Origin: Plasmopara viticola | Taxonomy: Eukaryota > Oomycota > Peronosporomycetes > Peronosporales > Peronosporaceae | Direction: 5' to 3' | Length of the DNA stretch: 64,000 nt | NCBI GenBank assembly: GCA_001695595.3 | Contig: MBPM02000101.1 | Span: 62,001-126,000 of the forward strand | Part shown: positions 1 to 11,331 of the stretch, piece by piece | Numbering within the stretch: the first letter of the stretch is position 1 | Layout: each line of letters begins with the position of its first letter | Made by a program: the position numbers and the translations under genes | The notes under the pieces: model-generated | Seen by the model: only the letters and a program-made list of their open reading frames with translations | What the model was told of the DNA's origin: nothing | Databases searched by the model: none

Positions 1-556
1 CCACGTTCGGCAAGCTTTCCCACCGACAGTAGACGTCTGTCAAGTCCAGGGATAAGCAGCACTTCCATCATCGATTTGCGTCTTCCATCTAAGCCGATAA
101 GCTTCACCGTTCCAGCTCCTTCGACGCGTAACTTTCTGCCATCAGCAATTGTTACCTTGACGTCGTCTTTAAGTTGCTTGAAGTCGATCAAGTCACTTTG
201 GTGAGGGATCATGTGTGACGTCGCACCACTGTCGATCAGCCAGCTTACTGATTGCTCATCCCCCACAGCAAACACTGCATCATTACCGCTATAACGGTTT
301 CTGGAACGGCTCTCAGCAGCTTGGCAGTCCCGTTTCATATGAACAGTCTGGGCACAATTGAAGCATTTTCCCCGAAAACCGCCGCCCTTGCGTGGCGCGT
401 AACTCTTGCGGCCACTTCCTTGTCTGCCCTTGATCCGTCCATCATTGTCTATGGCTCAAAACGTTTTCTCACTTGCTTCCTTCTTCTGTAGTCTGTCTGA
501 CTCCTTCAGTAACTTCTCCTTGACTTTGATCAGAGTGATGCCCTTGGCGTTCTCCA

Positions 557-967
557 CTAAGAAGATATTAATTCATATTCCACCGGCAAGCTGCTCAGAA
601 GCACCACTAGATGTCTTGATTCATCCACCGACTCTCCCGTCATCTGGAGTCCCACGACCAGCTCATCGAACGCGTCCAGATGTTCCACCATGCGACTGCC
701 ACTCTCCATCTTAAACTCATGAAGGCGCCGTGTCATCGTGACACGGTTGTGTAGAGTGGAACGATGGTAGAAATAGCGAAGCGTTCCCCTTGCCTCCGAG
801 GCACGAGTAGCAGACCGTATTTTGGTCTGGTGTTGAATCTCGACGCCCTGGGCAATTATACCCAATGCCTTGGCGTCATTCACGAGCCACGTCCCCATTA
901 TTTCGCTCTCGTCCTTCGCGCCCATAATGTGTCCCAGAAGCCCTTTTCTTGCGAGGGCTATCCTCAT
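557..967 (-). pseudogene. copia family B gag fragment
   Basis: An open stretch of 136 codons from the first in-track Met. It encodes a copia Gag (UBN2) segment with the family motifs YHWEFN (just upstream), LHNRV, LHEFKM and LVVLLSSLP. In the element Gag would form the particle and bind RNA. The reading frame breaks after the ELISS stretch, so the zinc knuckle lies in another frame. The same break occurs at 51188 in copy 2. It is not a host gene. Confidence 0.8.
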
Positions 968-1078
968 GTTAAACTCCCAATGTTAGTAGTTACCATCTCC
1001 TAGGGAGACTTCGGTGCGCTTGGTAGTCATGCCGGTGAAGGTGTGGTGATGCGAGGTTGTTGTTTGCGGCTGTTAACC

Positions 1079-1224
1079 TATTGAGAAGAAAGTAGAAACC
1101 GAACTGAATATATTTATCTTGACCAATGAACAGCTACCATATGTAATTACTAATTGTGACGTACTTGTAATTACTGTGAAGCCATCCACCTGTTCAACAT
1201 GCATTCAGCGGTGTAATTTTAACA
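1079..1224 (-). repeat. LTR of copia family B (5' LTR of copy 1)
   Basis: About 146 bp. It matches in reverse complement the LTRs at 9314-9460, 15680-15825 and 54810-54954. It begins TGTTAAAATTACACC in element orientation. The inner end has diverged from CAACA to CAATA. Confidence 0.85.
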
Positions 1225-1616
1225 AAAACCTCTCTAAGTTTTTTCATAAATCCCAAAAAAAAATTTTCGATTCTCTTAAGACCGCCGTGATATTAGTCTA
1301 ATGGCAATGGTGTTACAAAATCCTACACGTACAGTCTGAAAATAGCACAAGCATAACATGGCTGCTAATACAAGAAAAGCTCATTCCGTAGACACTGACC
1401 TTATGAGCACGCGGCAGCCACCGCGAACTTATGGCTTTGTACTCCATGCCAAAGGAAATATGGTCCATGCATTTATACACTCGGCAGATCCGTACGGCCT
1501 CTGTTTTCACCGATCTTAATCAACAATTATACTACTACTACTATTGTAGTACAAGCTGCAATATCCTATTTCATATTTTAATTATTATACTTCATTGTAA
1601 TATTCTTATCTTTTTC
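1225..1616. other. S spacer plus HECT 3' flank
   Basis: A recurring non-coding block, about 280 bp long. It starts with AAAACCTCTCTAAG, carries a poly-A/T run, and includes a short plus-strand ORF (1359-1522, beginning MAANTRKAHSV). It then passes into the AT-rich 3' flank of HECT H1 with a CTA/ATT microsatellite near 1523-1545. Copies lie at 6.26, 18.5, 25.1 (inverted), 27.1, 32.3, 36.1 and 56.9 kb (inverted). Confidence 0.6.
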
Positions 1617-4600
1617 TCAAGACAGATCGAAGCCTGCATTCGACTTAATAGCGAACAGTAGCTTTCGGCGCATGGCCTCTTTATTCGAGTACGCTGGCAG
1701 TTTCAGCAAGTTCATACATGTGGCACTAGATGGCAACCGCTCGTCGTCCTCAACACGCACTTGATGAATGCAAATGCGCGGATCTAGTTTCGAGAATCCC
1801 AGCAATGGCTGACGTGAGCAACTATCTATAAACTTAAGTAGCGCCGCGCGGTCTTGTCCTTTGAAATCCTTCCGAACGATTTTCCAAAACCGCACGATAA
1901 TCTGTTGAGATGGGTGGTAGCCGCCACCGTAAACTGTGTTACGCTCCCAGTCGTCGATATCGATATTTGTGGCAGTGCCGCCAATCAGCATCTGCAACTC
2001 AGCAGGGGCAAACATTCGAATCCAAGCGCCCGGTATCAAATCACGAAAGCCCTTTAAAAAGGCCGCACTCTCTAAAGATGATTGCACATTTAATTTGTAA
2101 TTGGCCATCGAATGGATATACCGAGTTTGAGTTGCATTCGTGACGAGAATATTGTCCATCAGGAACGAGATTCCGTGTCGCCACTTCACCGAACTCCATT
2201 TCGTTTACACTGAATGTTAGGACAAGATCTTCCACGTTGCCATCGTAGAGCTTAAGGCGCATGAGAGATGCGTACAGCTCCGGGTCTAATGAGTGCAAAT
2301 CGTCTATATAATTGAACTTGCCGAGAAGTTTGTTCAAAAAAATGCCGCAAACTGTGACTCCACTAAAATATTTTCGTAGACAGCTTTAGCAAGAACACGA
2401 CCGAGAAAGCGATAGCGGTCGAGTGACTCTTTACGTGTATCTACAACATAGCGTGCGCCAGATTTCGGGTACAAAAGGTGCTCCTCGATTTCCAGAAAGA
2501 AACCATACTCTGGCGAGAAAACACTCTTCGCAAGACAATCCATGTACTCTTTAAACACACCACCGCCGTCAATCCCCGCCTCTTCCAAGCCTTGCTAACT
2601 GATAAAGGTGATTTTGATTCGCATCTCAAGAGATGAAGGGGACATCGTGTCGCACACTTTCTGAAAAAAATCAAAGCTGTCGTTGACAATTTCATCACGC
2701 TTCACCCACACTTGCAAAGCTTGCGAGAACTCGTCACGAACGTTACCTAGCTTTGCCTTTCCGTCTTCTAGTAGTTTTTGAAAAAGCTGGACACGTTCTT
2801 TAAAAGATAAGACTTGAGGGATCGTAACGAGAACAAGAGCTGCGCGAGCATAAGGGGATGACGCCTTCCCATTTATCAGCATAAATATTGCGTGTGCACC
2901 GCGATTACCGTCTTCTTTCATCAACTCAAGATCCACAATCTCTTTGATAACAGGCATTGAATGCCACAGCCACGCACCATCAGGCATATAGCAGCGTCGG
3001 CAGTCTCGGTCGTACAATTGATTAAACAGCTTTATTTGACGACACAACTGCCGCAAATAAAACCAGTTCCTTTTCGTCCATGCTATCAGCTGAAAGCGTG
3101 TTGCTAAGGCTAATTGTCCAGCACGTGTCGTAGATAAACCGCTTCAAAAACGTTACAACGGTTTGAACTTTTGTTAAACTTAAAGGCCAAGGCCCGTCGT
3201 AAAATGCTTTATCATCTAGACTCAGAAGCATGTGACTATAGACGACATTGAAAACTATCAGCACTTGCAATTGCTACGTCGATTGGTGAGCAAACCTGTA
3301 AAATGTTGTGGTGCTATGTTTTCAACTCTGGTTTTTATCCACTGCCACACACTGCAAACTAAACTTGCGTTGTTGGTGGTGTTGTCATAGGTGCCAGCAT
3401 GTTGCTCAACGGTCATTGCACTTAAAAGAGCCAACAAAGCGGCAGGTGGATTTGCAAATTTGGCTGCCACGCTCAGTTCGTAGGGTCTTCCAATTGACAA
3501 CAACACGGTGCTCAAGAAGTGACAGAACCGTGGAACAGCATCCTCATCAGCAACATCTTGCTTATCACCAAGATGCACGAATATGTCAAGGCATCGTGCA
3601 CTAAACTTAGACTGGCAAATAAGCTGCCACTGAAGACGTACGCTCGCCTCGGCTTCACCCAAAGCCACAGTACCACATCGAACTTCCTCGTCCGATGCTA
3701 AAACTCCAGTCGTAAGATACGTCGAGGGAGCGATCGGAACTTCTGCTTCATCCATGTTGTAATCTTCTTCAAGTGCCATAGGACCTTGCTCGAGTTGCTT
3801 TACATCGAACGCCCATTGCACTAACGAGGAAGTCACCAAGACCGACATGATACACGGGACGACTTGAACAAAAGCACTATCGTATGAGCAAATGCACGTT
3901 AGCTCAACAACATTGCCAACTACAATCGCGCGTTGCTGCCACGACATCGCTCTTATTGCATAAGGATCACAAAATTGCTGTAAAATAGACGCCCAGAACA
4001 GCCCCGCTGTCATTGTTTTGTCAATTACGGTCGCGACCACAAAGCTTGTAAGTATAGAGCTTACTGCACAAGGAGAAAGTAGAACTCTCTCTCCGAATGT
4101 CTTAACTCGCCTTTGCTGGTCTTAAATCCACCACCGTAGTGTTTGAGCAGCAATTTTCACAACGACTTGAGCCAACAGATCGTTCTCCAAACGTGATACA
4201 CTCTCCCTCGCTTGCTCGTCAATGCATTTGCGCAGTGCATCAAATATCTCATACCTTGTGGTGATAGCTAGGTGATACAATACACTCGAGAGTGCCTTTT
4301 GTTCTGTAGACGTCGGATAATTCGAGATATTTGTCAGTGTTTCCAGCAGCAACAAGTACGGATGTGAGTTGATCGATGGATTCATCACTGACGTTCTCAA
4401 CTCCTTTCGCACTAACGTCTGCAGTACAATTTCACACATCCTCGTAACTTGATACACCCATCACGCATCTTTGTCCACTCCAAACAAATTTGCTGCTTTC
4501 TCACCCTTTAACCAACTCACGAGTACTATAAACACCAAATAATCCTGTGCGCTGCGTATCCTGTCAGTCGACACCTGGTCCTTCATAGTTTTATGTCTCG

Positions 4601-4768
4601 CAAAGAGAAAGTGTCGCAGGTAACACTGAAGCTGCACCGTAGGCAACGCTTTATTCTGAATATCGTCGGTTTACACGGTCTGCGCACGCTGTAGCTCAAA
4701 CAAGCTGAGTAATTGAGATCTAGCTTGCTCTGCGGCTTTCAAACGGCGGTACTGGGCTTGTATTCGAA
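1617..4768 (-). pseudogene. UBE3C/Hul5-like HECT E3 ubiquitin ligase, copy H1 (broken)
   Basis: In the active family the HECT domain takes ubiquitin from an E2 onto a cysteine and passes it to substrates. Here the minus strand encodes a remnant of the N-terminal IQ region (about 4700-4768), a long helical middle (4646-3022), and the HECT domain. HECT motifs seen are GIDGGGVFKEYMD (2560s), GRVLAKAVYENILVE (2390s), ELQMLIGG (1990s) and LPSSATCMNLLKLP with the catalytic Cys codon at 1716-1718. The frame is broken at least at about 4677 (TAA), 4457, 4090, 3260, 3040, 2590, 2335 and 2150. The N-terminal exon is missing: homology stops at ATTCGAA, where T spacer begins. This is a pseudogene by these lesions, although some breaks could be short introns. 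Confidence 0.85.
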
Positions 4769-5368
4769 ACAGTATCTCCATTCTGTTCCACTCTACATCC
4801 GCTATCCCTGTTCAAAAACAGGAAATATTGTTTAAGTCCTTTGAGACGTTGCTGCTTACTGCGATGCAATCATCACACTAGCACACATGCAAAAATCTTC
4901 GCACCACTCATTTCGTCGGATTAAGACTTCACCTTAGCGATTGTCCATTATAGCATAGAAGTGCGTTTATAAAATATTTCCATGCCTTGTTCTGAGCAGC
5001 GTGCCAGATTGGCGATGTACCGAAACCTTGTTCTCCGCATCGCTCCCTTTGTCACTACATAACGCATACTTCCTTGCTCCCACATAAACGTCGATCAAGC
5101 TTTTGATGCCGGATCAGAATTTGACAATTTGCGCTGTGCTGTTAAAGCCTTTGCTGGTAAAGCACGTCTGCTGACTAATTGTGGTCCAAGCATTATGATA
5201 AATGTGAGGATGAAGAACAGGTGAAGTGGCGATAGGAAAGCTTGATATCCATTAAAATAATTACGTCATTCACTGCGAAGACTGAAATGATGCACTCGTC
5301 AACCGTCTCTAGCGATTTGTGATAGCTTTCCTGCATTGCGACACTAACCCTGGCACCTTCTCTTAAAT
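4769..5368. other. T spacer (CRN 3' flank)
   Basis: About 600 bp with no supported gene in this copy. On the minus strand it is the downstream flank of CRN-a. It keeps a degraded reading for a second hydrophobic C-terminal part (a stretch like MQES..KSLETVDECIISVF near 5270-5350) that is fused in frame only in CRN-e. The block recurs beside every CRN copy. Confidence 0.55.
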
Positions 5369-6073
5369 CTAGTTCAAAAAGGTGCCATGCGCGCTACTCA
5401 AGCCCAACGTACATACAACCGGCGGCACTCCATCCTTCAAACATTTTTCTTTGACACCGACACTTTCTCCATACGAAAAAACAATAGCAATGAAGACCAA
5501 GCTGATGAGATAGAGGATGTTGAAAAAGACTGAGAGCAACCGCGCAACTGCTGTTCTGGCCAAGTCAGGCAAACATGCGTTGAGGTTAATTTGTTGCAAC
5601 AACTCTGAAACGATATACATACCTTCCCCAACATCAACACCTTTCTTACCGCGAATTTCCGTTTCATCGGTAAGCAGAGAAAAATTTTCATTCGCAACCG
5701 CAACGCTGACATGATCTCTCCCACGTGTATCAACGAGCAAGTGAAGCACATTCTCTTTGGGAACTTCAGTAAAGTGCGTCTTTATCAGCGACGTTGGCTT
5801 TAACAGTAGCTCTTTCTTCAAATGTTTTTTTTCTATGTCCTCTGGTATCGTCGCGTTCTGAAGCCGAACCAAATCGCTGTCATCGTCCTTCATCCATTTG
5901 CCTTTCTTGTTGCCGTTCTTCTTGGCAAGATAAAGAACGAGCTTGTCCGACGGAAAATCATAGTGCGCTTCCTTCGCGATCAACTTCTTTAAGATTGCAA
6001 TTGACTGCTGGTTGCCTATCTCAACGGCAATTACACGTTCTTCGCCGACAATTGCGCAGAACAGCACCACCAT
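5369..6073 (-). CDS. Crinkler (CRN)-type effector protein, copy a
   Basis: A 234-residue ORF starting MVVLFCAIVGEE. It has the CRN header fold, the LYLAK motif at residues 47-51, the KWMKDDD stretch near 59-65 and an HLLV motif at 111-114, which corresponds to the family HVLVxxP boundary but lacks the proline. The family is translocated into host cells, mostly to nuclei. There is no classical signal peptide. The C-terminal part is not a CRN effector domain I recognise and contains one strong hydrophobic helix (about 179-199). The start is fixed by conservation of ATG and upstream sequence in all copies. The stop after HGTFLN is shared with copies d and g. Confidence 0.85.
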   Translation of the reverse strand: MVVLFCAIVGEERVIAVEIGNQQSIAILKKLIAKEAHYDFPSDKLVLYLAKKNGNKKGKWMKDDDSDLVRLQNATIPEDIEKKHLKKELLLKPTSLIKTHFTEVPKENVLHLLVDTRGRDHVSVAVANENFSLLTDETEIRGKKGVDVGEGMYIVSELLQQINLNACLPDLARTAVARLLSVFFNILYLISLVFIAIVFSYGESVGVKEKCLKDGVPPVVCTLGLSSAHGTFLN

Positions 6074-6260
6074 GTTTCTTCACGGAAAGTTCGAAAATGC
6101 TTCTTTTCCAGCAAGCTTAACGAACTTGGTACCCTCCGAAAAGCGATGATGACATCTAGATAGAAGCGATACTTTGTACTAAATTTGATATTCGATTAAT
6201 ATAATATTTTTCCGCGACAGAGATTGTAATAGGAAGACGCTGAAAATGTTCAATAGCCAC
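6074..6260 (-). promoter_or_regulatory. conserved CRN upstream block (putative promoter/5' UTR)
   Basis: About 190 bp immediately upstream of the CRN start. It is repeated almost unchanged before every CRN copy. It contains the leader AAGCTTGCTGGAAAAGAAGC, an AT-rich stretch with TTAATATAATATT and a CA-repeat tract (CACACACAC). Conservation with the gene suggests it carries the core promoter, but no transcription start can be placed. Confidence 0.5.
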
Positions 6261-6702
6261 ACACACGTAGTCAAAACCTCTCTAAGTTTTTTCATAAATC
6301 CCAATATTTTTTCCGATTCTCTTAAGACCGCCGTGATATTAGTCAAATGGCAACGGTGTTACTAAATCCTACACGTACAGTTATATTTTAAAAGAAGCAC
6401 AAAGCATGGGTAAAGCTGTTTTTTTACATGGCTGCTAATATAAGAAAAGCTCATCCCGTAAAGACTGACCTTATGAGCACGCGGCAGCCACCGCTAACTC
6501 ATGGCTTTGAACTCCATGCCAAAGAAAACATATTTCATGCATTTATACACTCGGCAGATCCGTAGGGCCTCTATTCCGTAATCCTTCGCCATTTTTCACC
6601 GATCTTAATCAACAATTATACTACTACTATTGTAGTACAAGCTGCAGTATCCTATTTCATATTTTATTTATTATACTTCATTGTAATATTCTTATATTTT
6701 TC
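6261..6702. other. S spacer plus HECT 3' flank
   Basis: The same block as 1225-1616: AAAACCTCTC start, poly-T, the MAANTRK-type short ORF (here opening MAANIRK at about 6429), then the CTACTACTATTGTAG AT-rich 3' flank of a HECT copy. No gene is supported. Confidence 0.55.
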
Positions 6703-7924
6703 TCAAGACAGATCGAAGCCTGCTTTCGACTGAATAGCGTACAGTAACTTTCGGCGCATGACCTCTTTATTTGAGTACGCTGGCAGTTCTAACAAGTTCA
6801 TACATGTGGCACTCGAGGGCAACCGCTCATCGTCTTCAACACGCACTTGATGAATGCAAATGCGCGGATCTAGTTTCGAGAATCCCAGCAATGGCTGACG
6901 TGAGCAACTAGTTATAAACTTAAGTAGCGCCGCGCGGTCTTGTCCTTTGAAATCCTCCCAAACGATTTTCCAAAACCACACGGTAATTTGTTGAGATGGG
7001 AGGTAGCCGCCACCGTAAACTGTGTTACGCTCCTAGTCGTCGATATCGATATTTGTGGCAGTGCCGCCAATCAGCATCTGCAACTCAGCAGGGGCAAACA
7101 TTTGCATTCAGGTGCCCGGTATCAAATCACGAAAGCCCTTTAAAAATGCCGCACTCTCTAAAGATAATTGCACATTCAATTTGTAATTGGCCATCGAATG
7201 GATATACCAGATTCGATTTGCGTTCGTGACAAGAATAATGGCTCCATCAGGAACGACATTCCGTGTCACCACTTATCCGAACTCCATTTCGTTCACACTG
7301 AATGTATGGGTAAGATCTTCCACGTTGCCATCGAAAAGCTTTAGGCGCATAAGAGATGCGTACAGCTCCGGGTCTAACGAGTGCAAATCGTCTATATAAT
7401 TAAACTTGCCGAGAAGTTTGTTAAAAAAAAATGCCGCAAACTGTGGCTCCACTAAAATATTTTCGTAGACAGCCTTTGCTAAAATACGACCGAGAAAACG
7501 TTAGCGGTCGAGTGACTCTTTTCGTGTATCTACAACATATCGTGCGCCAGGATTCGGGTACAAAAGACGCTCCACGGTTTCCAAAAAGAAACCATACTCT
7601 GGCGAGAAAACACTCTTCGTATGACAATCCATGTAGTCTTTAAACACACCACCGCCGTCAATCCCCGCCTCTTCCAAGCCTTGCTCATTGATAAAGGTGA
7701 TTTTGATTCGCATCTTAAGAGACGCAGGGGACATCGTGTCGCACACTTTCTGAAATAAATCAAAGCTGTCGTTGACAATTTCATCACGCTTCACCCACAC
7801 TTGCAAAGCTTGCGAGAACTCGTCACGAACGCTACCTAGCTTTGCCTTTGCGCCATCCAAAAGTTTTTATAAGCTGGACACGTTCTTTAAAAATAAGACT
7901 TGAGGGATCGTGACGAGAATAAGA

Positions 7925-8099
7925 TACGACCGAGACTGCCGATGCTGCTATATGCCTAATGGTGCGTGGCTGTGGCCTCCAATGCCTGTTATAAAAGAGA
8001 GTGAGGATTTTGAGTTGATGAAAGAAGACGGTAATCGCGATGCACACGCAACATTTATGCTGATGAATGGGAAGGCGTCATCCTCTCATGCTCGCGCAG
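7925..8099 (+). other. 175-bp inverted segment inside HECT H2
   Basis: In H1, H3 and H4 the HECT stretch YDRDCRRCYMPDGAWLW..GKASS reads on the minus strand. In H2 exactly this stretch reads on the plus strand (YDRDCRCCYMPNGAWLW), while both flanks stay minus. The breakpoints lie between AAGA and TACGACC on the left, and after CTCGCGCAG on the right. Confidence 0.85.
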
Positions 8100-9308
8100 T
8101 ACGATTGAGTAAACATCTTTATTGGCGACACAACTGCCGCATACAAAACCCGTTTCTTCTCTTCCATGCTATCAGCTGAAAGCGTGTTGCTAGGGCTAAT
8201 TGTCCAGCACGTGTCGTAGATAAACCGCTTCAAAAACGATACAACGGTTTGAACTTCTGCTAAACTCAAAGGCCAAGGCCCGTCGTAAAAGGCTTTATCA
8301 TCTTGACCCAGAAGCATGTGACTATAGAAGACATTGAAAACTATCAGCACTTGCATCTGCAACGTCGATAGTACTGTCTGCTCGTTGGTGAGCAAACCTG
8401 TAGAATGTTGTGGTGCTATGTTCTTAACTTTAATTTTTATCCACCGCCACACACTGCAAACTAAACTTGCGTTGTTGGTGGTGTTGTCATAGGTGCCAGC
8501 ATGTTGCTCAACGGTCATTGCACTTAAAAGAGCCAACAAAGCGGCAGGTGGATTTGCAGATTTAGCTGCCACGCTCAGTACGTAGGGTCTTCCAATCGAC
8601 AACAACACGGTGCTCAAGAAGTGACAGAACCATGGGACAGCATCCTCGTCAGCAACATCTTGCTTAGCACCAAGATGCACCAATATGTCAAGGCATCGTG
8701 CACTAAACTTAGACTGGGAAATCAGCTGCCACTGAAGACGTACGCTCGCCTCGGCTTCACCCAAAGCCATAGTACCACATCGAACTTCCTCGTCCGATGC
8801 TAAACCTCCAGTCGTAAGATACGTCGAGGAAGCGATCGGACCTTCTGCTTCATCCATGATGTAATCTTCTTCAAGTGCCATAGGACCTTGCTCGAGTTGC
8901 TTTACATCGAACGCCCATTGCACTAACGAGGAAGTCACCAAGACCGACATGATACACGGGACGACTTGAACAAAAGCACTATCATATGAGCAAATGGACG
9001 TTAGCTCAACAGCATTGCCAACTACAATCGCGCGTTGCTGCCACGACATCGCTCTTATTGCAGAATGATCACAAAATTGCTGCACTACAGACGCCCAGAA
9101 CAGCCCCGCTGTCATTGTTTTGTCAATTACAGTCGTGATCACAAAGCTTGTAAGTATAGAGCTTACTGCACAAGGAGAAAGCAGAACTCTCTCTCCGAAT
9201 GTCTGATACACGAAAAATTGTCGCCTCTGCTGGTCTTGAATCGACCATCGTAGTGTTTGAGCAGCAATGTTCACAACGACTTGAGCCAACCGATCGTTCT
9301 CCAAACGT

Positions 9309-9313
9309 GATAC
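9309..9313. repeat. 5-bp target-site duplication GATAC (left)
   Basis: GATAC directly precedes the LTR start TGTTAAAATT and is repeated at 15826-15830 right after the last LTR base. Uninterrupted HECT copies (H1, H3) carry GATAC once at this place (CGTGATACACTC). Confidence 0.9.
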
Positions 9314-9460
9314 TGTTAAAATTACACCGCTGAATGCATGTTGAACAGGTGAATGGCTTCACAGTATTTACAAGGACGTTACAGTTAGTAATTACATATG
9401 GTAGCCGTTCATTGGTCAAGATAAATATATTCACTTCGGTTTTTTACTTTCTTCTCATCA
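9314..9460 (+). repeat. 5' LTR of hybrid copia element
   Basis: 147 bp, TG...CA ends. The first ~45 bp read like family B (GAATGCATG, ATGGCTTCACAG). The rest reads like family A (TATTTACAAG, GTTAGTAATTAC), so the LTR itself looks recombinant. GGTTAACAGCC follows, where a primer-binding site would be expected. Confidence 0.85.
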
Positions 9461-9502
9461 GGTTAACAGCCGCGACAAGCTCAAGCAACGTTCTCGCCCA
9501 AT

Positions 9503-10966
9503 ATGAACAAGCGCACCGAAGTCCTCCTAGGAAGTGGTAACTATTATCACTGGGAGTTTAACATGAGGATGACCCTGGCGCGGAAGGGTCTCCTGGGACA
9601 CATCATGGCCGTCAAGGAAGAGAAGGACGTCACGGAGGCGTGGCTGGTTAATGATGCCAAGGCGCTAGGCATCATTGCTCAAGGCGTTGAGATCCAGCAC
9701 CAGACCAAGATTCGGTCGGCTACGCGTGCTGTGGAGGCGTGGGGAACCCTCCGCGATTTCTACAATCGCTCGACTCTTCACAATCGTGTTGTGATGACTC
9801 GTCGACTACATGAGTTCAAGATGGAAAGTGGAACAAGCATGGCAGAGCATATGGACTCTTTTGACGAGCTAGTAGTGGGACTACAGACTACGGGAGAGCA
9901 AATTGATAAGTCACGCCAGCTGGTGGTACTTCTCAGCAGTCTACCTTCGGAGTACGACTTGATTTCGTCGATTGTGAAAAATGCAAGGGATATTTCGTTG
10001 ATAGAAGTCAAGGAGAAGCTGCTCAAAGAGTCGGAGAAGCTGCAGAGGAAAGAAGCTACAGAGAAAGCGTTTCGCGTAAGTGGAAATGGAGATGCTAAAA
10101 GATTCAAAGGTGGACAGGACAATGGGCGAAAGGGTGGTCCTCCACGCAATAACGGCAAATTCAAGGGCAAGTGCTTCAACTGTGACCAGTTTGGACACAT
10201 GAAGCGGAACTGCCCGGCCGGTAAAAGATTCAACAGCGACGACACGGTGTTTGCTGTTGGTGAAGGGAAGTCATCAGGATGGCTGATTGACAGTGGAGCA
10301 ACTTCCCACATGACCCCACACAGGAAGGACTTGTTTGATTACAAGGGCCTAGAAGCTAGCATCGAAGGTACGATTGCAGACGGGAAGAAGTTGCTTGTCA
10401 AAGGAGCCGGCACGGTAAAATTGACTGGTTTGAACGGAATGAGGATTCGCATGGTTGAAGTTCTGCACATTCCCGGACTCGACAGAAGGTTGCTGTCAGT
10501 TGGCAAGTTGGCAGAGCGTGGCATGAGTGTGGAATTCTCTCGTTCGTCATGTGTCATTTGGAACAAGAAGCAAGCAATTGCGTCGGGCACAAAAGTTGGA
10601 AAGTCGTATTTTCTTGACTGTGAGCAAGAAAAAGCATGTCTCGTTGAATATACCGGGGCTGACAATCAGTGGGAGCTTTGGCATGCACGCATGGGGCACC
10701 CCAGCAAGGATGCGCTGATCAGGACACAGCGATTAACTAATAGTATCCCAATTATCAAGCAAAGTGTGGAAATATTGTGTGCCGGGTGTTTGAAGGGCAA
10801 GCAGACGATCACGGTGTTTCCGTCTCGTTCAATGACAAAGACGACACGTGTGTTGGAGCGTATTCACACAGATGTCATGGGGCCAATGCGAACTATTTCG
10901 AAGGGGGTGCCAAATACATTCTCACGTTTGTGGATGACTTTTCACGATATGTTGCATTTTTTCTGA
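9503..10966 (+). pseudogene. copia family A gag-protease with start of integrase
   Basis: A 487-codon ORF. Residues 1-180 are a UBN2-type Gag. A CCHC zinc knuckle (CFNCDQFGHMKRNC) lies at about 223-236, the protease active site WLIDSGATSHM at about 260-270, and the GAG-pre-integrase HLWHARMGHPS-type motif (ELWHARMGHPS) near 391-401, followed by the integrase start HTDVMGPM. A one-base loss in a G run at about 10905 throws the frame, so the last ~20 residues are out of frame and integrase continues in frame 1. The start ATG is 42 bases after the LTR. Confidence 0.85.
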
Positions 10967-11331
10967 TCAAGAGCAAGAGTGAAGTGGCTGGCAAATTCAA
11001 GAAGTTTCAGACGTTATGCGAAAACCAGTGGGGTGCACGACTAAGATGTTTGCGATCCGACAACAGGATCGAGTTCGTAAATAAGAAAATGACTGGAATA
11101 TGTCAAGAGAACAGCATTGTGCACCAGCGCTCCGTCCCATAAAACCCGCAGCAGAACGGAGTGGCGGAGCGTATGAACAGGACAATTATGGAGAAAGCCC
11201 GCAGCATGTTACACTACAAGAGCGTTTAGACGGAATGGTGGGCGGAAGCGGTAAATACAGCGGTTTATTTAATAAATCACTCCAGCAATCCGGTCCAACC
11301 TGACATCACGCCATACGAGCTAACTTTCAAG
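10905..11331 (+). pseudogene. copia family A integrase core (broken)
   Basis: Continuation of the integrase in another frame: GGAKYILTFVDDFSRYVAFF and an LRSDN stretch of the DDE core. A TAA stop at 11140-11142 replaces the tyrosine of the YSPQQNG-type motif. It is followed by NPQQNGVAERMN in frame and a TAG near 11227. The TAA is also present in the second family A copy (60016-60018, reverse strand). Confidence 0.8.

Larger units (their letters stand above)
1..1224 (-). mobile_element. Ty1/copia element, family B copy 1 (5' end only)
   Basis: This is the 5' part of a copia retrotransposon on the minus strand, and the rest lies beyond the left edge. In element order it has an LTR (1224-1079), a gag UBN2-type region, a zinc knuckle and the start of the aspartic protease with the DSGATSHM active-site stretch near 210-240. 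It is nearly identical in reverse complement to 50.68-51.73 kb and shares its frame break in the gag/protease linker near 460-560. The LTR abuts the S spacer at AAAACCTCTC. Confidence 0.9.
6703..9313 (-). pseudogene. HECT E3 ligase copy H2, C-terminal three quarters (split by copia)
   Basis: The minus strand encodes the middle and HECT domain of the UBE3C-like protein. The longest open part is 8078-9304, followed by GIDGGGVFKDYMD (about 7650), LPSSATCMNLLELP with the catalytic Cys (about 6800) and the terminal GFDLS. The gene is cut at 9313 by a copia insertion and resumes at 15826. It also carries a 175-bp internal inversion (7925-8099), a stop near 7501 and frame breaks near 6981 and 7290. 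A VENIAAQTLRW-type stretch next to the insertion confirms collinearity with H1. Confidence 0.85.

Noticed and set aside
252..491. Plus-strand ORF 252-491, and its reverse twin at 51254-51493, as a gene
   Set aside because: It is the antisense of copia zinc knuckle/protease sequence. Its identity in both places only reflects the duplicated element.
1375..1392. GCTCATTCC in S spacers as an oomycete initiator-type promoter element
   Set aside because: It matches only the first part of the published oomycete core motif, lacks the CAWTTT part, and is not placed before a gene start.
9461..9480. Primer-binding site assignment for copia families A/B (GGTTAACAGCC) and C (GGTTATGAGCCC)
   Set aside because: Position is right, but I cannot match them to a specific tRNA without a search.
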